Shown here one piece after another: positions 15,415 through 23,250 of a stretch of 34,616 nucleotides of DNA. Under the pieces are notes generated by a model. It did not search any database and was not told the DNA's origin. It saw nothing but the letters and a program-made list of their open reading frames with translations. This DNA is from Prevotellaceae bacterium (GTDB lineage: Bacteria > Bacteroidota > Bacteroidia > Bacteroidales > Bacteroidaceae), in NCBI GenBank assembly GCA_905371275.1, contig CAJPLH010000002.1, positions 1-34,616 on the forward strand, in the 5' to 3' direction. Within the stretch, counting starts at the first letter, position 1; each line of letters starts with the position of its first letter. The position numbers and the translations under genes are program-made.

Positions 15415-15462
15415 GGTGGCCACTTCCTCCACGCTAGTGGACGAGTGACCACCTTTCTTTTT
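15415..15462 (+). terminator. Intrinsic terminator after hemD
   Basis: GGTGGCCACT (15415-15424) pairs with AGTGACCACC (15444-15453) with one mismatch, enclosing a second stem TCCAC/GTGGA. TTTCTTTTTT follows. A further stem-loop without a T-tract (AAGG-TGCAT type, 15470-15513) lies before rnpA. Confidence 0.8.
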
Positions 15463-15629
15463 TAGTGTAAAGGCTGCATTGTCTTTCTCAAACTAGCTAA
15501 GGCGATGCACCTTCTCATTGAGTTGCTCCATCTCTTTTGGAAGATGAAATGCAACTAATATCCAACACCTTCTTTTTGGAAGAAGAAAGGCTACCTCAGT
15601 TCCCCCAACACGGACAATTTTCAGTTCCT

Positions 15630-16115
15630 ATGCGTCATAAATTTCCCAAAGCCGAACATATCTGTCTTAAACGCGACATTGATCAATTGTTCACGGCAGG
15701 CACACGCTCGGCTGTGAGTTTTCCTCTTCGTGCTATCGTGCGCACACGTCCTCACGATGGAAAGTTCCCACGCGTGCAAGTGCTGATTTCTGTGGCAAAA
15801 CGTCGACTCAGACACGCTGTGGATCGCAATCGTGCGAAACGACAAATTCGCGAAGCTTATCGTCTGAATAAGGAAATTGTTTGGGAACAATTGCCTGAGG
15901 GTGTGGCGGTTCATTTAGGACTTGTGTGGGTGGCTGATCAACCACAAGATAGTGCATTGGTGCAGAAGCGTCTGGTCAGTCTGTTGCACCGAGTGGTGGA
16001 AAAGATTGCGCCTTCTACTTCGGAGAAAGATGCGGAAATTTCAGTAGAATCTGCAACGGATTTGTCTACTTCTCTAACAGACGCATCGAAATCCTCAGCT
16101 TCGGCAGACGCTTAA
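15630..16115 (+). CDS. rnpA: Ribonuclease P protein component RnpA
   Basis: This basic protein is the protein cofactor of RNase P, which trims tRNA 5' ends. The family signature KRRLRHAVDRNRAKRQIREAYR (about residues 58-79) is intact, preceded by FPKAEHICLKRDIDQLFTAG and SFPLRAIV. I start at MRHKFPKAEH (161 residues). An ATG at 15549 or a TTG at 15537 would add 27-31 residues without similarity to the family. The C-terminus carries a Ser/Thr/Glu/Asp-rich tail of about 35 residues (after VVEKIAPSTSEKD), unusual for so small a basic protein. yidD follows 48 bp later, the common rnpA-yidD order. Confidence 0.93.
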   Translation: MRHKFPKAEHICLKRDIDQLFTAGTRSAVSFPLRAIVRTRPHDGKFPRVQVLISVAKRRLRHAVDRNRAKRQIREAYRLNKEIVWEQLPEGVAVHLGLVWVADQPQDSALVQKRLVSLLHRVVEKIAPSTSEKDAEISVESATDLSTSLTDASKSSASADA

Positions 16116-16163
16116 AGACTCTTCGACATCTTCCTCTACCAATGAAGACAACGCTCATTTATT

Positions 16164-16400
16164 ATGATTTTTAGTCGCATCTCTCAGTTTATTTCAACGC
16201 TACTCATTCTTCCCATTCGATTTTATCAGCGTTTCATTTCGGTGCACACCCCACCCTCTTGCCGTTTCACCCCAACTTGTTCGCAATATGCTGTTGAAGC
16301 CTTGCGCAAACACGGCCCTATCAAAGGGATGTATCTTGCTGTGAAGCGCATTTTGCGTTGCCACCCTTGGGGAGGTCACGGATACGACCCTGTGCCTTAG
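16164..16400 (+). CDS. yidD: Membrane protein insertion efficiency factor YidD
   Basis: This 78-residue protein has the YidD core SCRFTPTCSQYAVEALRKHG with its conserved cysteines, then LRCHPWGGHGYDPVP at the C-terminus. An N-terminal amphipathic/hydrophobic helix (ISTLLILPIRFYQRFIS) places it at the inner membrane, where YidD assists YidC-mediated insertion. Length and all key residues are normal. It lies directly behind rnpA. yidC itself is not in the window. Confidence 0.95.
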   Translation: MIFSRISQFISTLLILPIRFYQRFISVHTPPSCRFTPTCSQYAVEALRKHGPIKGMYLAVKRILRCHPWGGHGYDPVP

Positions 16401-16431
16401 CAGGAGATTTTAGCTTATTTCACTCTGGTTC

Positions 16432-16534
16432 TCGAATGAAATATGGTTTGAGTAGAATATCGTTTATTTCTATTTCGTTTGAACCGAATATGGTTTGAAA
16501 CAAACGAAGTTTTTCCGAAAATCGTTTCATTCGA
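16432..16534 (+). promoter_or_regulatory. Nested inverted repeats before the TatD-like gene
   Basis: TCGAATGAAA (16432-16441) is the exact complement of TTTCATTCGA (16525-16534). Inside it, TTCGTTTG (16473-16480) pairs with CAAACGAA (16501-16508), and ATATGGTTTGA occurs twice as a direct repeat. The whole AT-rich block would fold into one long stem in the leader of the next gene. Function is unknown. Confidence 0.45.
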
Positions 16535-16548
16535 ACATCGTTTTAGTT

Positions 16549-17118
16549 ATGGATCTCGATTTCCACACCCACCGTCTTGACATCATTCCCGGCACAGGCA
16601 TCGTGAGTTTGCCGCAAGACATTGTGCGACAGCCCGAAGTGTGGAACAACTATCCTTCCCCTCAGCAATTCCACCCTGAAGGACGCTATGCAGCAGGCAT
16701 TCATCCGTGGTGGACGCTTGATGAGGATTTCAAACTTGACGACTATATGGAGAGTTTGCAGCAACTCTGGTGCCTGCCACAAGTGGTGCAGATGGGTGAA
16801 TGTGGATTCGACCGTCTGCGAGGAGCTTCTCCCGAGGTGCAGTGGGAGGTGTTTTGCGCACAAGTGGAAGCCTCTGAACGTCTTGCGCTTCCGATGACTC
16901 TCCACGTGGTGCGCGCTTTCGATCTGGTGTTGCAAGCACGCAAAACGCTGCGTCCTCAACAGGTGTGGACCATCCACGGCTTTCGCGGCAAACCTGCACT
17001 GGCGCAACAATTGCTCAAGGCTGGTTTTGACTTGAGTTTCGGCACACATTTCAACGAAGCGGCTTACCAACTCACTCCTCCCGAGCGCAGGCACCGTGAA
17101 ACAGACGCTTTGGCTTGA
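16549..17118 (+). CDS. TatD-family metal-dependent hydrolase, C-terminally shortened
   Basis: This 189-residue TIM-barrel hydrolase-like protein has the metal motif DFHTHRLD at residues 3-10, GIHPWW near 48, MGECGFDRL near 83 and LHVVRAFD. These fit the TatD group (metal-dependent phosphoesterases/DNases). ATG 16549 is the better start; the longer frame adds 18 residues from the inverted-repeat leader. The frame stops right after ERRHRETDALA. In relatives the equivalent [F/L]xETDxS motif is followed by some 30-40 more residues. Neither other frame downstream encodes such a tail. The metal-binding Asp of ETD is retained. It may be a shortened active enzyme or a decaying gene. Confidence 0.75.
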   Translation: MDLDFHTHRLDIIPGTGIVSLPQDIVRQPEVWNNYPSPQQFHPEGRYAAGIHPWWTLDEDFKLDDYMESLQQLWCLPQVVQMGECGFDRLRGASPEVQWEVFCAQVEASERLALPMTLHVVRAFDLVLQARKTLRPQQVWTIHGFRGKPALAQQLLKAGFDLSFGTHFNEAAYQLTPPERRHRETDALA

Positions 17119-17155
17119 CTTTTTTGGAAAATCTGCTGAAGAAATTCTCTTTTTC

Positions 17156-17187
17156 TTTTGAATTGTCGAAAGACTGTCGTATATTTG
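17156..17187 (+). promoter_or_regulatory. Promoter of frr
   Basis: TTTTG (17156-17160) and TATATTTG (17180-17187) are 19 bp apart, a full match to the Bacteroidota consensus. The mRNA would start near 17194, 39 bases before the frr ATG. Confidence 0.82.
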
Positions 17188-17232
17188 CCTAAAATATATC
17201 CAACAATATCCACGAAAAAGAACGAAAACGAT

Positions 17233-17793
17233 ATGTTAGACGTAAAGCAACTACTTGCTGAATGCGAAGAACGCATGGAAATGAGCGTGATGCACCTCGA
17301 CGAAACCCTTTCGCACATCCGTGCGGGTAAAGCTAATATCCACATCCTCGACCAAGTGATGGTAAATTCCTATGGTTCTATGGTACCTGTGAATAATGTA
17401 GCTGCAATCACTACGCCCGACTCTCGCACCATCGCCATCAAACCTTGGGATAAAAGTATGTTTGCGCCCATCGAAAAGGCTATCATTGACTCTAATGTCG
17501 GCATTATGCCCGAGAACAATGGTGAGGTGATTCGCCTTGGTATTCCTCCGCTCACAGAAGAACGTCGTCGTGATCTCACCAAACAGTGTAACCAAGAAGG
17601 TGAAGACTCTAAAATCGCTATCCGCAACGTGCGTCGCGATGGTATCGACAAACTCAAGAAGAGCACAAAAGACGGTGTACCTGAAGACGTGGCAAAAGAT
17701 GCAGAAGCTGATTTGCAAAAGCTCCACGACAAAATGATTAAGCGCATCGAAGAACTCTTGACCAACAAGGCTAAAGAAATCATGACAGTGTAA
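17233..17793 (+). CDS. frr: Ribosome recycling factor Frr
   Basis: This 186-residue factor, with EF-G, splits post-termination ribosomes. Typical features are the N-terminal helix CEERMEMSVMHLDETLSHIRAGKANIH, the domain II strand region PVNNVAAITTPDSRTIAIKPWD, and the C-terminal helices with the signature LTEERRRDLTKQCNQEGEDSKIAIRNVRRD. The length equals the family norm. I chose ATG 17233 (MLDVKQLLAECEERM), placing the promoter 45-77 bp upstream. An earlier in-frame start would begin before the transcription start. A terminator at 17832-17880 ends the unit, although rsgA begins inside or just after it. Confidence 0.97.
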   Translation: MLDVKQLLAECEERMEMSVMHLDETLSHIRAGKANIHILDQVMVNSYGSMVPVNNVAAITTPDSRTIAIKPWDKSMFAPIEKAIIDSNVGIMPENNGEVIRLGIPPLTEERRRDLTKQCNQEGEDSKIAIRNVRRDGIDKLKKSTKDGVPEDVAKDAEADLQKLHDKMIKRIEELLTNKAKEIMTV

Positions 17794-17831
17794 GGCTTCT
17801 CGGCTCGATCGCTTTATTTTTCTAATTTATC

Positions 17832-17880
17832 AAACCCTTCGAGCCCTGGTGCATCGGAGGGTTTGCTTTTCAATCTCCCA
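17832..17880 (+). terminator. Terminator after frr, overlapping the apparent rsgA 5' end
   Basis: AAACCCTTCG (17832-17841) pairs with CGGAGGGTTT (17865-17874) with one G-U, and GCTTTTC follows. The GTG at 17849 that opens the longest rsgA frame lies in the loop. Confidence 0.65.
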
Positions 17881-18970
17881 CAATTTGGCTCAATCATCTA
17901 AGTCTACTTCTAAGAAGTCCAAAACAACTTCTAAGAAGTCTCATTCGACAGTAACAACAAATACTCCAACAACGTACTCTTCTGTTTCTAACCCCCAATT
18001 AGCGGCTGTAAGCGCGGAAAACTCATCCCCCCTACAACAGTGCCACGGCATTGTCATTCGCAACACTGGAAGCAGCTATATGGTGCGTACCGATGAAGGA
18101 AACATCGTGGAATGCAGGGTGAAAGGTAACTTTCGCTTGAAAGGCATCCGCACCACCAATCCTGTTGCTGTGGGAGATGGTGTTTCCGTTCGTCCGGCTG
18201 CAGAGGGAGAACTCGCCTATATCGTTGCCATCGACAATCGTCGCAACTACATCATTCGCAAAGCTTCTAATCTCTCCAAACAGAGCCACATTCTTGCTGC
18301 CAACATCGACCGCGTGTTGCTACTCATCACCGTAGCTCGACCAGAAACGACTACAACATTCATCGACCGCTTCTTGGCTTCTGCCGAAGCTTATCGAGTG
18401 CCAGTGACGTTGGTGTTCAACAAAATCGACGATCTCAGCGAGGAAGAACGCGCTACATTGGAGTACCTCACGTGGATTTATCACGACATCGGCTACGAAG
18501 TGTTGCAACTTTCTGCACTTCAAGGTCAGGGTATGGAGCAACTTGCGCCTTTGCTCACGGAGAAAATCACCCTTTTAGCAGGGCATTCCGGAGTGGGAAA
18601 AAGCACACTCATCAACCGTTTGATTCCTAACGCTGGTGCTCGCACTGCTGAGGTGAGTGAAGCTCACGGCACGGGTATGCATACTACCACATTTAGCGAA
18701 CTCTTCGATTTACCCTCGGGAGGTGGACTCATCGATATTCCTGGTATTAAAGGTTTCGGCACGTTCGATATGGAACCCGAAGAGATTGCGCACTATTTCC
18801 GTGAGATATTCCGCATCAGTAGCGATTGTAAGTTCAACAACTGCACACACACTCACGAACCTGGTTGCGCCGTTCTGGAAGCTATTGAGGCTCATCAAAT
18901 AGCTCCTTCGCGCTACACTTCATATCTCTCTATGCTTGACGACAAAGAAGAAGGAAAGTATAGGGATTAG
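17849..18970 (+). CDS. rsgA: Small ribosomal subunit biogenesis GTPase RsgA
   Basis: This circularly permuted GTPase matures the 30S subunit. The order is an OB-fold N-domain (HGIVIRNTGSSYMVRTDEGNIVECRVKGNFR), then VFNKID (G4), GHSGVGKSTLINRL (G1/P-loop), DIPGIKGF (G3) and a C-terminal zinc knuckle CKFNNCTHTHEPGC (C-x4-C-x-H-x5-C). The longest frame is 373 residues from GTG 17849, about 60 more than usual. Residues 1-63 are Ser/Thr/Lys-rich and contain no Met. The first ATG, at residue 78, would cut into the OB fold. So either a GTG/TTG start (TTG at 17885 is another) with a low-complexity tail is used, or the true start is unclear. The GTPase call is firm; the start is not. Confidence 0.92.
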   Translation: MHRRVCFSISHNLAQSSKSTSKKSKTTSKKSHSTVTTNTPTTYSSVSNPQLAAVSAENSSPLQQCHGIVIRNTGSSYMVRTDEGNIVECRVKGNFRLKGIRTTNPVAVGDGVSVRPAAEGELAYIVAIDNRRNYIIRKASNLSKQSHILAANIDRVLLLITVARPETTTTFIDRFLASAEAYRVPVTLVFNKIDDLSEEERATLEYLTWIYHDIGYEVLQLSALQGQGMEQLAPLLTEKITLLAGHSGVGKSTLINRLIPNAGARTAEVSEAHGTGMHTTTFSELFDLPSGGGLIDIPGIKGFGTFDMEPEEIAHYFREIFRISSDCKFNNCTHTHEPGCAVLEAIEAHQIAPSRYTSYLSMLDDKEEGKYRD

Positions 18971-19036
18971 TGATTAGCGTGAAAACGATAATGACGAAAT
19001 CTGCCAAAAAACCTTGTACCACCACTAACGACGATT

Positions 19037-20446
19037 ATGGAAGCACTCTTACACTATGTTTGGCAACATCGACTGTTTGCACCCATCGCGCTCAAAACAA
19101 CGCGAGGAGAGAGTGTGGAAGTTCTCGATGTCGGACTCCATAATTCTGACGCTGGCCCCGATTTCTTCAATGCAAAACTACGTATCGCACAACAACTTTG
19201 GGTGGGAAATGTGGAAATTCACCTGCGCTCCTCCGATTGGTTTCGACACCAACACGAAACGGATGCGCACTACGACAATGTCATTCTCCACGTTGTGGGA
19301 GAAGCTGACGTGGAAGTTACCACGCTGTCGAGACGCACACTTCCGCAACTCGTCATCGAAGTTCCCGATTTCGTACGCGAGAACTACCAAACACTGATGG
19401 CTGAAGATGCTTATCCACCCTGTCACAGACTCCTTCCTTCACTACCAATCTTTGAGGTGCACTCTTGGTTATCCTCACTGACCTTTGAACGATTGCAGCA
19501 GAAAACAGAACGCATTGACCGGTGGCTCGCACAAACTCAAGGAGATTGGGAACGCGTAGCCTTCATCCTACTGGCACGCGCCTTTGGTTTTGGCAAAAAC
19601 ACCGATGCTTTTGAACATTGGGCCGCTACACTCGACCCTCAACACACAGGAAAACATCGTGATGATGCGCAACTCATTGAGGCTTTCTTTTTCGGACAAG
19701 CGGGTTTGCTAGATGACTCCGCCACACCAACCAACGAACAAGATGCTCACTTTCTCTCTCTGGTGCGCGACTACAAATTTCTACAACAGAAATTTTCGCT
19801 CTCACCCATTTCTGTTCAAGAATGGAAATTCCTAAGGCTTCGTCCACAAAATTTTCCTCACGTCAGACTGGCACAACTTGCTGCGCTCTATCTGTCTCGC
19901 CGTTTTTCACTCGCTCACATCCGTCAGTCTTCTTCCTTAGAAGATTTGCACAACATTCTGTCTTTCAACACTCTACCCTATTGGGAAAACCGCTATAAGT
20001 TTGGAGACAAACAAGAGAAATCCACGAAAAAGAAAGACATTATTAAACAAGTAAGAAAGACCGCCGAGCTACAAAACCTCGAGGAAAAGGCGACTTCTTG
20101 CGATATCCCTAGCAACAAGAAAAAGCTGACATCAAAAGTTGCGAGCTGCATCTCAACAGCAAGTCAAGATTTGCTCTTGATCAATGCAGTCATTCCGTTG
20201 CTCTTTGCCTTCGGCCAACACCATCAAGACAACGCTTTGATGGACAAAGCCGTGAATTGGTTGGAACAACTCAAAGCGGAACGCAATCACGTGGTGCAAA
20301 TGTGGAAAGAGGTGGGTGTCGCAGCAGAACACGCTGCAGACTCTCAAGCCCTGCTCCAACTGAAATGGCAATACTGCGACCGCCACGACTGCCTGCGCTG
20401 TCGTTTCGGCACGCGCTATTTGCAACAACGTAAACATCTGTCCTAA
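19037..20446 (+). CDS. DUF2851 family protein
   Basis: This 469-residue soluble protein of the Bacteroidota family DUF2851 has no known function. The family's opening is evident: ALLHYVWQHRLFAP, then VGLHNSDAGPDFFNAKLRI and VGNVEIHLRSSDWFRHQHETD, with YDNVILHVV. The D-A-G-P-D-F and G-N-V-E-I-H-x-x-S-S-D-W segments resemble nuclease-like active-site strands, but that is speculation. The C-terminus has a Cys cluster CDRHDCLRCRFG, possibly metal-binding. A Lys/Glu/Ser-rich insert at about residues 328-372 interrupts the helical second half. It follows rsgA after 66 bp and precedes a thioesterase gene by 36 bp, so an rsgA-DUF2851-thioesterase unit is likely. Confidence 0.85.
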   Translation: MEALLHYVWQHRLFAPIALKTTRGESVEVLDVGLHNSDAGPDFFNAKLRIAQQLWVGNVEIHLRSSDWFRHQHETDAHYDNVILHVVGEADVEVTTLSRRTLPQLVIEVPDFVRENYQTLMAEDAYPPCHRLLPSLPIFEVHSWLSSLTFERLQQKTERIDRWLAQTQGDWERVAFILLARAFGFGKNTDAFEHWAATLDPQHTGKHRDDAQLIEAFFFGQAGLLDDSATPTNEQDAHFLSLVRDYKFLQQKFSLSPISVQEWKFLRLRPQNFPHVRLAQLAALYLSRRFSLAHIRQSSSLEDLHNILSFNTLPYWENRYKFGDKQEKSTKKKDIIKQVRKTAELQNLEEKATSCDIPSNKKKLTSKVASCISTASQDLLLINAVIPLLFAFGQHHQDNALMDKAVNWLEQLKAERNHVVQMWKEVGVAAEHAADSQALLQLKWQYCDRHDCLRCRFGTRYLQQRKHLS

Positions 20447-20482
20447 ACATTCGACCCCAATTTGGATTCAAAACGCTAATCT

Positions 20483-20911
20483 ATGCAACCTATCTTTACC
20501 CTTCCCATGGAAGTACGCGACTACGAATGCGACCTCCAAGGCATTGTAAACAATGCTGTTTATCAAAACTACAATGAGCATTGCCGAAGCGCATTTATAG
20601 CATCTCTCGGCATCGAATTTGCAGACCTCCACGCACGCGGCATCGATGTTGTCGTAGCACAATTGAATATGCGCTTTAAAGTTCCGCTTCGTCCAGGTGA
20701 CAAGTTTGAAGTGCGTCTTGCGCTCGCAAAACAAGGACTGCGCTATGTGTTCCATCAAGACATTGTACGATTGATCGATGAGATACGCGCCACCAAAGAT
20801 GCTACCTATCAGAAGGAAGTGCTCTCGCTTCGCGCACAAACTGACATCGTTGCCATTATCAATGGACGCCTTTCCGACTGTCCAGAACTCAATGAGAAAT
20901 TCGGATTGTAA
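20483..20911 (+). CDS. Hotdog-fold acyl-CoA thioesterase (4HBT/YbgC-like)
   Basis: This 142-residue protein has the 4HBT signature VRDYECDLQGIVNNAVYQNYNEHCR at residues 9-33: the Asp of the D-x-x-G-I-V-x-N motif is the usual catalytic acid, and Y/EH-x-R follows. The rest gives the strands of a single hotdog domain (LNMRFKVPLRPGDKFEVRL). Such enzymes hydrolyse acyl-CoA or acyl-ACP thioesters; chain-length preference cannot be read. There is no signal or membrane segment, so it is cytoplasmic. It is the last gene before a strong terminator at 20939-20973. Confidence 0.85.
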   Translation: MQPIFTLPMEVRDYECDLQGIVNNAVYQNYNEHCRSAFIASLGIEFADLHARGIDVVVAQLNMRFKVPLRPGDKFEVRLALAKQGLRYVFHQDIVRLIDEIRATKDATYQKEVLSLRAQTDIVAIINGRLSDCPELNEKFGL

Positions 20912-20938
20912 CCTCTAATATATCCAACTCCTCTTCAC

Positions 20939-20973
20939 AGTGGAACTACCAACTCACGTAGTTCCACTTTTTT
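20939..20973 (+). terminator. Intrinsic terminator after the thioesterase gene
   Basis: AGTGGAACTAC (20939-20949) pairs exactly with GTAGTTCCACT (20958-20968). Six T follow. Confidence 0.9.
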
Positions 20974-21161
20974 CGTCTTGTTTTCTGGGAAATCATCTAT
21001 TTTTGATTTATTAAAATTCAGCATATAAACAACAAAAACAAGCGATTTCATCGCAAACAAACGATGATGAAATCCGAAAAATACGAAGAATAAACATAAC
21101 CAAGAGCGATTTATGCCTGAGTAGCGCAGAAAAGACATTCGGTTATCTGCCCGAAAATCAT

Positions 21162-21169
21162 TAACTTTG
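21162..21169 (+). promoter_or_regulatory. -7 box of mnmG, predicting a leaderless or near-leaderless mRNA
   Basis: TAACTTTG fits TAnnTTTG. It ends six bases before the ATG at 21176, so transcription should begin at or next to the start codon. No good -33 TTTG is visible. Confidence 0.6.
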
Positions 21170-21175
21170 CAGAAT

Positions 21176-23068
21176 ATGGACACGATATTTCACTATGATG
21201 TCATTGTGGTGGGAGCAGGACACGCTGGATGCGAAGCCGCTTCAGCAGCAGCGCGCATGGGTGCGCGCACGGTCCTCATCACCATGGACATGAACAAAAT
21301 AGCACAAATGAGTTGCAACCCTGCCGTGGGCGGGATTGCAAAAGGACAGATTGTGCGCGAAATTGACGCGCTAGGCGGACAAATGGGACTTGTCACCGAC
21401 GCCACCGCCATCCAGTTCCGCATGCTCAACCGCTCCAAAGGTCCTGCCATGTGGAGTCCACGCGCACAGTGCGACCGCATTCGATTTATTGCAGAATGGA
21501 GACACCGCATCGAAAACACCAACAACTTGGATGTTTGGCAAGACGAAGTGAGTGAACTCATCGTTGACAACGGACGCATTGTAGGTCTAAGAACCATCTG
21601 GGGCGCAGAATTCCGTGCAGGTGCTGTGGTCATCACCGCAGGCACATTCCTCAATGGATTGATGCACATCGGCAAAAAAATGGTACCTGGTGGACGCTGC
21701 GCCGAACCCGCATCAACGTTTCTCACCGCGGCTCTTAACGAATTAGGTATCGAGAGCCTACGCATGAAGACTGGAACACCAGTGCGCATCGACGCACGCT
21801 CGGTGCATTTCGATGAAATGGAATTACAGCCTGGTGAAAACGACTTCCACCGTTTTTCCTTTATCTCCCCACAGCGTCCGCTCCCACAACTCAACTGTTG
21901 GACGTGCAACACCAATGCAGAGGTGCACCGTGTGTTGCGTCAAGGTTTGGAAGATTCGCCCCTCTACAACGGACAAATCCAATCTATCGGTCCACGCTAT
22001 TGTCCATCTATTGAAACAAAATTGGTCACCTTCGAAGGCCGCGATTCGCACCCCCTATTCTTGGAACCCGAAGGTTTAGACACCAATGAACTATATTTGA
22101 ACGGTTTCTCCTCATCACTGCCCATGAATGTACAGATTGAAGCCCTCAAACAAATGCCTTGTTTCAGAGATGTGAAAGTCTATCGCCCTGGCTATGCCAT
22201 TGAATACGACTTCTTCCCTCCCACACAACTCCACCATTCGTTGGAATCGAAGAAAGTGAGCGGACTCTTCTTTGCAGGACAGGTGAACGGAACCACGGGG
22301 TACGAAGAAGCGGGTGGACAAGGCATCGTAGCCGGCATCAACGCAGCACTTTCTTGCAACAGCAACGAACGATTCACACTCGGTCGCGATGAAGCCTATA
22401 TTGGCGTTCTCATCGACGATTTGGTCACCAAAGGTGTAGACGAACCCTATCGCATGTTCACCTCTCGCGCAGAATATCGCATTTTGCTCCGACAAGACAA
22501 TGCCGATATGCGCCTTACACCCTATGCAGAACGGTTTGGCATCGCCACTCCCGAACGTTTGGAGCGATTCCATCGCAAACAAGAAATCATCAAACAGATG
22601 ATAGAAACGGCAAAGACGGGAAACATGAAACCCAGTGAAGTCAATGCTCTTTTGGAACAACATGATTCGCAACCACTCAACCACGGAGCAAAATTGTTTG
22701 AACTCATCGCACGCCCAGAACTAAAAATCGCCGATTTCTCTCAGATTCAAGACAACCCTACGGTATCCACCTTCTTTGGTGCTTCATCTCCTGACAATCT
22801 AGATCAGGAAGAAACAATGGAAGCCACAGAAATTCTCATCAAATACGATGGCTACATTGCTCGCGAGCGCGCCCTTGCCGACAAAATGCAGCGACTCGAA
22901 GACATTCGCATCCGCGACCGCTTCGACTACGCTGCGCTCACTCAGCTCTCCACCGAAGCACGTCAGAAGTTGGCAGCGGTGAATCCAGAGACTTTGGCAC
23001 AAGCATCGCGCATTCCTGGTGTATCTCCTTCAGACATTTCCGTTCTCCTTGTACTTCTTAGCAGATAA
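21176..23068 (+). CDS. mnmG: tRNA uridine-5-carboxymethylaminomethyl modification enzyme MnmG (GidA)
   Basis: This 630-residue FAD protein, with the GTPase MnmE, modifies wobble uridine 34 of tRNAs reading split codon boxes. The dinucleotide motif VGAGHAGCEAASAAARMG is at residues 11-28, followed by SCNPAVGGIAKGQIVREIDALGG. Further on come GGRCAEPAS, KTGTPVRID and GYEEAGGQGIVAGINAA, with the C-terminal helical domain (QASRIPGVSPSDISVLLVLL) for MnmE and tRNA binding. The length is standard. ATG 21176 was chosen over a TTG at 21167 that lies inside the promoter box. gidA/mnmG is a classic origin-proximal gene, and the parS site 134 bp downstream agrees with that. Confidence 0.97.
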   Translation: MDTIFHYDVIVVGAGHAGCEAASAAARMGARTVLITMDMNKIAQMSCNPAVGGIAKGQIVREIDALGGQMGLVTDATAIQFRMLNRSKGPAMWSPRAQCDRIRFIAEWRHRIENTNNLDVWQDEVSELIVDNGRIVGLRTIWGAEFRAGAVVITAGTFLNGLMHIGKKMVPGGRCAEPASTFLTAALNELGIESLRMKTGTPVRIDARSVHFDEMELQPGENDFHRFSFISPQRPLPQLNCWTCNTNAEVHRVLRQGLEDSPLYNGQIQSIGPRYCPSIETKLVTFEGRDSHPLFLEPEGLDTNELYLNGFSSSLPMNVQIEALKQMPCFRDVKVYRPGYAIEYDFFPPTQLHHSLESKKVSGLFFAGQVNGTTGYEEAGGQGIVAGINAALSCNSNERFTLGRDEAYIGVLIDDLVTKGVDEPYRMFTSRAEYRILLRQDNADMRLTPYAERFGIATPERLERFHRKQEIIKQMIETAKTGNMKPSEVNALLEQHDSQPLNHGAKLFELIARPELKIADFSQIQDNPTVSTFFGASSPDNLDQEETMEATEILIKYDGYIARERALADKMQRLEDIRIRDRFDYAALTQLSTEARQKLAAVNPETLAQASRIPGVSPSDISVLLVLLSR

Positions 23069-23201
23069 AACAAAACTTCTCTCTCTTAATATCAGCGAAT
23101 TACACATCGCTGTTGTAGTTTCTCACCAAAACACAAACAGCAAAACAGGAACACCCACCGATGAAATCGCCATTTTCTGCGCAAAAACCGGAAAACACCT
23201 A

Positions 23202-23217
23202 TGTTCCACGTGAAACA
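23202..23217. promoter_or_regulatory. parS centromere site (ParB-binding)
   Basis: TGTTCCACGTGAAACA is identical to the well-known 16-bp chromosomal parS sequence bound by ParB/Spo0J. It lies in the 182-bp gap between mnmG and apt. Other CACGTG occurrences in the window do not extend to the full palindrome. ParB would load here and spread, directing origin segregation with ParA and SMC. Confidence 0.9.
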
Positions 23218-23250
23218 AAACAGCGACATTCGACGAATTATCAAACACTT

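Noticed and set aside
12945..20294. Further parS sites at CACGTG occurrences (near 12945, 13356, 16902, 20288)
   Set aside because: Only the central six bases match; flanking bases break the 16-bp palindrome and all lie inside coding sequence.
20447..20482. Another palindromic-element copy before the thioesterase gene (CCCCAATTTGGATTC)
   Set aside because: It shares only the CCCCAAT start; the CGGTC/GACCG arms are missing.
23161..23250. Longer Apt with 30 extra N-terminal residues
   Set aside because: The extension translates the parS site and is unlike Apt; ATG 23251 gives the family's normal N-terminus.
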